The position numbers and the translations under genes were made by a program. A stretch of DNA of 64,000 nt. Origin: CAWCBH01 sp963793785. GTDB taxonomy: Bacteria > Actinomycetota > Thermoleophilia > Solirubrobacterales > 70-9. The DNA lies in the NCBI GenBank assembly GCA_963793785.1, contig CAWCBH010000003.1:1550001-1614000 (forward strand), in the 5' to 3' direction. Shown piece after piece: positions 60,702-64,000 of the stretch (position 1 is the first letter of the stretch; the number at the start of each line of letters is the position of its first letter). The notes beneath the pieces were generated by a model. That model was given only the letters and a program-made list of their open reading frames with translations, ran no database searches and had not been told where the DNA came from.

Positions 60702-61701
60702 TCAGCCGCGCAGCTCGCGCATGTAGCCCCACAGCGCTTTGCCGTAGGAGCGGCGGACCAGCACCGGGGGCGTGCCCTCGTCCGCGGCGAGGCGCCTCTG
60801 GAGCTCTGGCAGCCGCGGCGCCGGCACCGAAGGGAGGATGTGGTGCTCCGCGTGGTAGTTCATCCCGTAGGGAGCGACCAGGGCCCGCTCGACCAGATTG
60901 CTGCGGATCGTGATCAGCCGGTTGCTGTGGGCGCCGGTCTCGGAATCGGTGATCGCATGCTCGACGAAGCTGCGGACCAGGTGGGCCAGCACCGTGACCG
61001 TCACCAGCGGCGCCAGCCACATCAGCGGATAGACCCACCAGGCGGTGAGCAGAGTGAAAGCTCGCGAACAGGATCGCCTGCGCGACGACCAGCGAGATCA
61101 GGTCGTGCACAGCGGAGGTGCCGCCCGCCGACGAGCGCGGCGCGCGCGGGCCCATCAGGATCATCCCCGCGTAGCCGCCGACCAGGCCACCGAGGAAGTG
61201 CTTGGCCAGCCCGCTGCGGGTCTCCTTGTCCTCGCCGGAGTGGAGGTCGCGGTCGGGATCCTCGGGGGTGCCGAGCAGCCGGTGGTGGGTGAGATGCCGG
61301 TGGCGCGAGGCCGAGTAGGGAGATCCGACCGGAGCGGCGCACAGATACCTGCCGATCACGTTGTTCCAGCGCCGGCTGGGCACGAACTTGCCGTGGATCG
61401 CCTCGTGCTCGCAGTTGAGCAGCGCCTGCTGGCGCGAGGAGACGACCAGGATCGCCAGCACGAACGTGTACCACTCCGGATAGGCCCAGAAGAGCGCGAT
61501 CGCGCCCAGCGCCAAGCCCCAGACAGAAGCCAGGTAGGCAAAGTTGTAGGCGATCAGACCCGGCGAGATCGTCGCCATCTCCTGCGCATGGGCGGCGAAG
61601 CCGCGGACCTGCCCGGGGTTGACTCGGTCCGTCGCACCGTTTCCGGCCGCGCCGTTGCTGGGCGGGCGTTGCTGGCTTTTTTCCCCGACGATGCCGCTCA
61701 C
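60702..61701 (-). CDS. Fatty-acid desaturase, frameshifted
   Basis: Membrane di-iron desaturase of about 332 aa. The three histidine boxes are H-E-A-I-H, H-R-H-L-T-H-H and H-A-E-H-H. The frame breaks near 61061: deleting one T from TTT joins L-F-A-S-F to T-L-L-T-A-W-W-V-Y-P-L-M, a transmembrane segment. The total of 1000 bases is 3x333+1. The start is GTG 61701 (V-S-G-I-V-G-E-K-S). It probably introduces a double bond in a lipid acyl chain, or acts as a ketolase/hydroxylase on a carotenoid. Confidence 0.88.
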
Positions 61702-61742
61702 AATGAGCTGAAAAAGGTAACAGCACCGAAGGCGCAGACATC

Positions 61743-61748
61743 TAGACT
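61743..61748 (+). promoter_or_regulatory. -10 element of tRNA-Leu
   Basis: TAGACT twelve bases before the first base of the tRNA. Because a tRNA must have a promoter, this calibrates TAGACT as a -10 hexamer in this genome. Confidence 0.6.
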
Positions 61749-61760
61749 CTGCCGCCGAAA

Positions 61761-61846
<86 letters not shown>

Positions 61847-61896
61847 TTCGAAGCAAGCAAGCATTGAGGAACGCGGCGGATTCTTTCGTTCGCGGA

Positions 61897-61913
61897 AGCC
61901 TCCTGCGGAGGCT
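61897..61913 (+). terminator. Hairpin after tRNA-Leu
   Basis: AGCCTCC-TGC-GGAGGCT forms a 7-bp perfect stem 51 bases after the tRNA. It has no T-run. It may end transcription of the tRNA or of the convergent gene. Confidence 0.4.
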
Positions 61914-61952
61914 CCTGCTCCTCGCGCGAAGCGGCCGAGGTGGGAGCACGCT

Positions 61953-62489
61953 CTAGGCGCGAGGCACGCGGAAGCGGAGCATGGTGACGGCGCCCGACTG
62001 GGTGTTGCTGAATGGTTCGAGGTCAATCCTGTGGAGGGTCGGGGTCGAAAAGCGGACTCCGTCGCCCAAGAGCACCGGTAGGACATAGACCAGGATCTCG
62101 TCGACGAGCCCTCGCTGCAGGCACTGGCTGGCCAGGTCGGCGCCGAGGATCTCCAGGTTCTTACCGCCCGCGGCGCTTAGCGCCGTGGCGACGGCTTCCG
62201 CGATGTCACAGGTGAGGAATGTGACGTTCGGGTCCGGCTTGTCGGGAGGCTCGTGGGTGAGGACGAACTCGGCTCCGCCCTCGTAGTTGCGCTCCTCGTC
62301 GGCCATCTGCCTGGCAGCCTCGTAGGTACCCCGGCCGATAAGCATCGCACCAGTGGCGGCCATGACTTCAGGGAATGCGTCGGCTGTCAAGAAATCGAAG
62401 ATCCAGTCCATCGTGTGGCCGGGACCGGCGATGAAGCCGTCAAGCGACATCGCCCTGTTAACGACCACCTTGCCAGTGTCGGTGCCCAT
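61953..62489 (-). CDS. Dihydrofolate-reductase-family protein (RibD C-terminal domain)
   Basis: A 178-aa protein: V-V-V-N-R-A-M-S-L-D-G-F-I-A-G-P (NADPH and substrate region), M-L-I-G-R-G-T-Y-E, L-E-I-L-G-A-D-L-A-S-Q-C-L and L-V-Y-V-L-P-V-L-L-G-D-G are the typical blocks of YyaP/RibD_C reductases. Substrate unknown; not the true folate enzyme. The ATG at 62489 follows a GGGAGCG Shine-Dalgarno. It stands alone between the tRNA and a membrane-protein gene. Confidence 0.87.
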   Translation of the reverse strand: MGTDTGKVVVNRAMSLDGFIAGPGHTMDWIFDFLTADAFPEVMAATGAMLIGRGTYEAARQMADEERNYEGGAEFVLTHEPPDKPDPNVTFLTCDIAEAVATALSAAGGKNLEILGADLASQCLQRGLVDEILVYVLPVLLGDGVRFSTPTLHRIDLEPFSNTQSGAVTMLRFRVPRA

Positions 62490-62626
62490 ATCACGCGCTC
62501 CCTTCCAGAATCTTGGGGCCCCGGGCTGAACCATAAGTCCGGCGGTGGGCTGGGCGAGGGCGAGGCTGAGGGCGGAGACGCTGCCTTCGGAGCATGAACG
62601 CGCTCTCGAAACGCGCTTCCAATCTG

Positions 62627-63364
62627 TCAGTTAGTCGCCGAATCTCGGTCGGCGCGCCGCGCGATCAACAGGATTACGACCACGGCGCCTGCGGTCAGCA
62701 GCAGGCCGACCACGAGCATCCCCAGGCCGACCCAGATCGCCCAGTCGAGCTTCACCGCGGCATCGGCTTCGACGTCGACGCCACGAGCCCCATCGGCATT
62801 CATCACGACCACGGTCCAGCGGCCGAACTCGGCATCCCAGGTGAGCGTCTGCTCAACGGAGCCTTCCGACTGGGCGACCCAAAAACCCTGTTCGCCGGGT
62901 GGCGTTCGCGGTCCACTGCCCTGATGCAACTCGAATTCGGGATTGTCGCCGTCAAAGGCGACCAACTCGTCGCGCAGGACGCCGCCGAGGTAGCGATCGA
63001 CGTCGCTGTCGCGCCCGATGCCGACAAACACGGGTTCCTGCCCATCGACCCGGACTCGAACCTCGCCGAGGATCTCGTCCGGGGCCCAATCGATCTCGTC
63101 TATGCGGAGGTCGATGTCCTCCGAGGTGATCGCATAGGTAGCGCTCTCGAGCTGCCGACGATCGGAGCTGAAGTAGCCGTCGTCGCGCTCGAAGGCGTAC
63201 GCAGCCAAGACGGCGATGCCACCGAGCAGCAGCGCTAGACCAATCAATCCCCCAATGCTGGCGAAGACCATCCCGATCACGCGAGCCGCCGTCCAGCTCG
63301 ATCGCTGTTGGGCCGGACTCGCCGCCGTGCTCGAGGTCGGACGTTGCTCGTCGCTTTCGGCCAT
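62627..63364 (-). CDS. Hypothetical membrane protein, 245 aa
   Basis: Two transmembrane helices, V-I-G-M-V-F-A-S-I-G-G-L-I-G-L-A-L-L-L (about 29-56) and V-G-L-G-M-L-V-V-G-L-L-L-T-A-G-A (about 212-236), flank an extracellular domain of about 155 residues. That domain has G-E-V-R-V-R-V-D-G-Q-E-P-V-F-V-G-I-G-R-D and W-T-V-V-V-M-N-A-D-G, a beta-rich pattern. I recall similar two-helix actinobacterial proteins with V-F-V-G-I-G but no function. Confidence 0.75.
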   Translation of the reverse strand: MAESDEQRPTSSTAASPAQQRSSWTAARVIGMVFASIGGLIGLALLLGGIAVLAAYAFERDDGYFSSDRRQLESATYAITSEDIDLRIDEIDWAPDEILGEVRVRVDGQEPVFVGIGRDSDVDRYLGGVLRDELVAFDGDNPEFELHQGSGPRTPPGEQGFWVAQSEGSVEQTLTWDAEFGRWTVVVMNADGARGVDVEADAAVKLDWAIWVGLGMLVVGLLLTAGAVVVILLIARRADRDSATN

Positions 63365-63438
63365 CAGGTCATCGGCGACGCTAACCGTGCCACGAGGCGC
63401 ATGTCAACTCTCGGTCCTCCCCCTGCTCAGAACGTGGT

Positions 63439-64000
63439 TCAGCCGGAGCCTCTCAGCAGCGCGATCCAGACCCCTGAGAGGGACGCCGGTCGCCAACCGG
63501 AGATCCCGCGGACCGAGCGCTCGAAGCCGACGGCGCTGCCGCGAGGGGCGCCCGATGCGGAGAACAACGGGTCGATGCGCAGCTCCGCCACCTGCTGCGC
63601 GGAGAGGTCCGCGGCCACCCGGATTCTGCCGCTGCGCAGTCGCCGCAGGCGCTCGCCGCGGTCAGCGACGACCCGGAAGCGGATCCGATCCAACGCCGGG
63701 CCGAGGCCCAGGGGGCTCCCCCACCAGCGCTGGTGCCGGGCCACGGTCACCGTCGCCAGGTCGCGGCCGCCGAGCTCGAACGGACCCGTTCCGGCCTCCC
63801 GCACCCGGGACAGATCGGCGCCGGCGCCGCTCGCGACCGTCAGCGCAGCCGGAGAGACAATCCCCAGCCGCGGGTCTGCGAGCCGGGAGGGAAGGTCGGG
63901 GATCGGATTCGCGAAGATCATCCGCACCCGCAGCGGCGTCGGCGCATCGGCGGCGGCCAACCCGGGCAGCAGACGCACCCCCTCCGCGACGGTTCGCCAG
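63439..64000 (-). CDS. ABC-transporter substrate-binding protein, family 5 (C-terminal part; runs off the window)
   Basis: The frame is open to the window edge, continuing W-R-T-V-A-E-G before the GTG at 63978, so that GTG is internal. T-V-A-E-G-V-R-L-L-P-G-L-A-A and G-T-G-P-F-E-L-G-G-R-D-L are typical of peptide/nickel-binding SBP_bac_5 proteins. The last 60 residues are hydrophobic and Arg-rich. The 3' end is at 63439; the signal peptide lies outside the window. The other transporter subunits are not seen. Confidence 0.75.
   Translation of the reverse strand, partial: WRTVAEGVRLLPGLAAADAPTPLRVRMIFANPIPDLPSRLADPRLGIVSPAALTVASGAGADLSRVREAGTGPFELGGRDLATVTVARHQRWWGSPLGLGPALDRIRFRVVADRGERLRRLRSGRIRVAADLSAQQVAELRIDPLFSASGAPRGSAVGFERSVRGISGWRPASLSGVWIALLRGSG

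Overview
The window is about 64 kb of high-GC DNA carrying roughly 65 protein genes, one tRNA, RNase P RNA and one recognisable riboswitch. There is no rRNA, insertion sequence, phage or CRISPR array. The gene content points to a high-GC actinobacterium, most likely Thermoleophilia/Solirubrobacterales. The signs are a complete coenzyme F420 pathway with a fused FbiC, a LexA box of the Gram-positive/actinobacterial type, a c-di-AMP riboswitch ahead of an RlpA-like cell-wall gene, GTP-type PEP carboxykinase, a DUF5995 protein and an actinobacterial ethylmalonyl-CoA enzyme set. The lineage is inferred; no marker gene fixes it.

Layout. Positions 1-7.5 kb hold an SDR and the F420 genes: npdG, cofD, cofC and cofE on plus, and fbiC on minus together with a cupin and an alcohol dehydrogenase. 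From 7.5 to 20 kb there are housekeeping and envelope genes: aquaporin, pyrophosphatase, a substrate-binding lipoprotein, YgfZ, an acyltransferase, a coiled-coil nuclease-like protein, LOG, PLD, crotonyl-CoA carboxylase/reductase, two tandem glycosyltransferases and ClpS. From 20 to 33.5 kb lies the rest of the ethylmalonyl-CoA pathway: mutase, MaoC-type hydratase, acyl-CoA dehydrogenase and malyl/methylmalyl-CoA lyase. These are interleaved with secreted and regulatory genes. From 33.5 to 47 kb there is an XRE/nucleotidyltransferase pair, two PAS-GGDEF-EAL proteins, PEP carboxykinase, a sucC-sucD-ferredoxin operon, an acyl-CoA ligase and a class III aminotransferase. From 47 to 57 kb come YyaL, a giant M14 carboxypeptidase, a ZIP transporter, PhzF, glutamine synthetase and a cysteine-less AhpD-like protein. 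From 57 to 64 kb come rlpA with its riboswitch, rnpB, lexA with its SOS box, a methyltransferase, a desaturase, tRNA-Leu(GAG) and the edge of a peptide-binding protein.

How it fits together. Ccr, Ecm, the MaoC protein, the acyl-CoA dehydrogenase and Mcl would carry crotonyl-CoA through to glyoxylate and propionyl-CoA, which is acetyl-CoA assimilation without isocitrate lyase. SucCD and PEP carboxykinase lie just beyond and could feed the products into the TCA cycle and gluconeogenesis. The F420 genes make the deazaflavin cofactor, and NpdG links it to NADPH.

Two window-wide patterns matter to any user. First, ten conserved genes are split by apparent frameshifts, and every one is restored by deleting single bases (14 in total, always an extra base). 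This looks like insertion errors in the sequence rather than gene decay. Second, about seventeen genes on both strands have a TANNNT hexamer only about 6-12 bases before the start codon, with no Shine-Dalgarno sequence between. The same TAGACT hexamer precedes the tRNA. This suggests widespread leaderless transcription.

No stretch over 300 bases lacks a feature. The longest protein-free interval, 57889-58751, holds the riboswitch, rnpB, its hairpin and an unexplained inverted-repeat element. The 177 bases at 23614-23790 and about 205 bases at 55601-55804 hold no gene that I can see.
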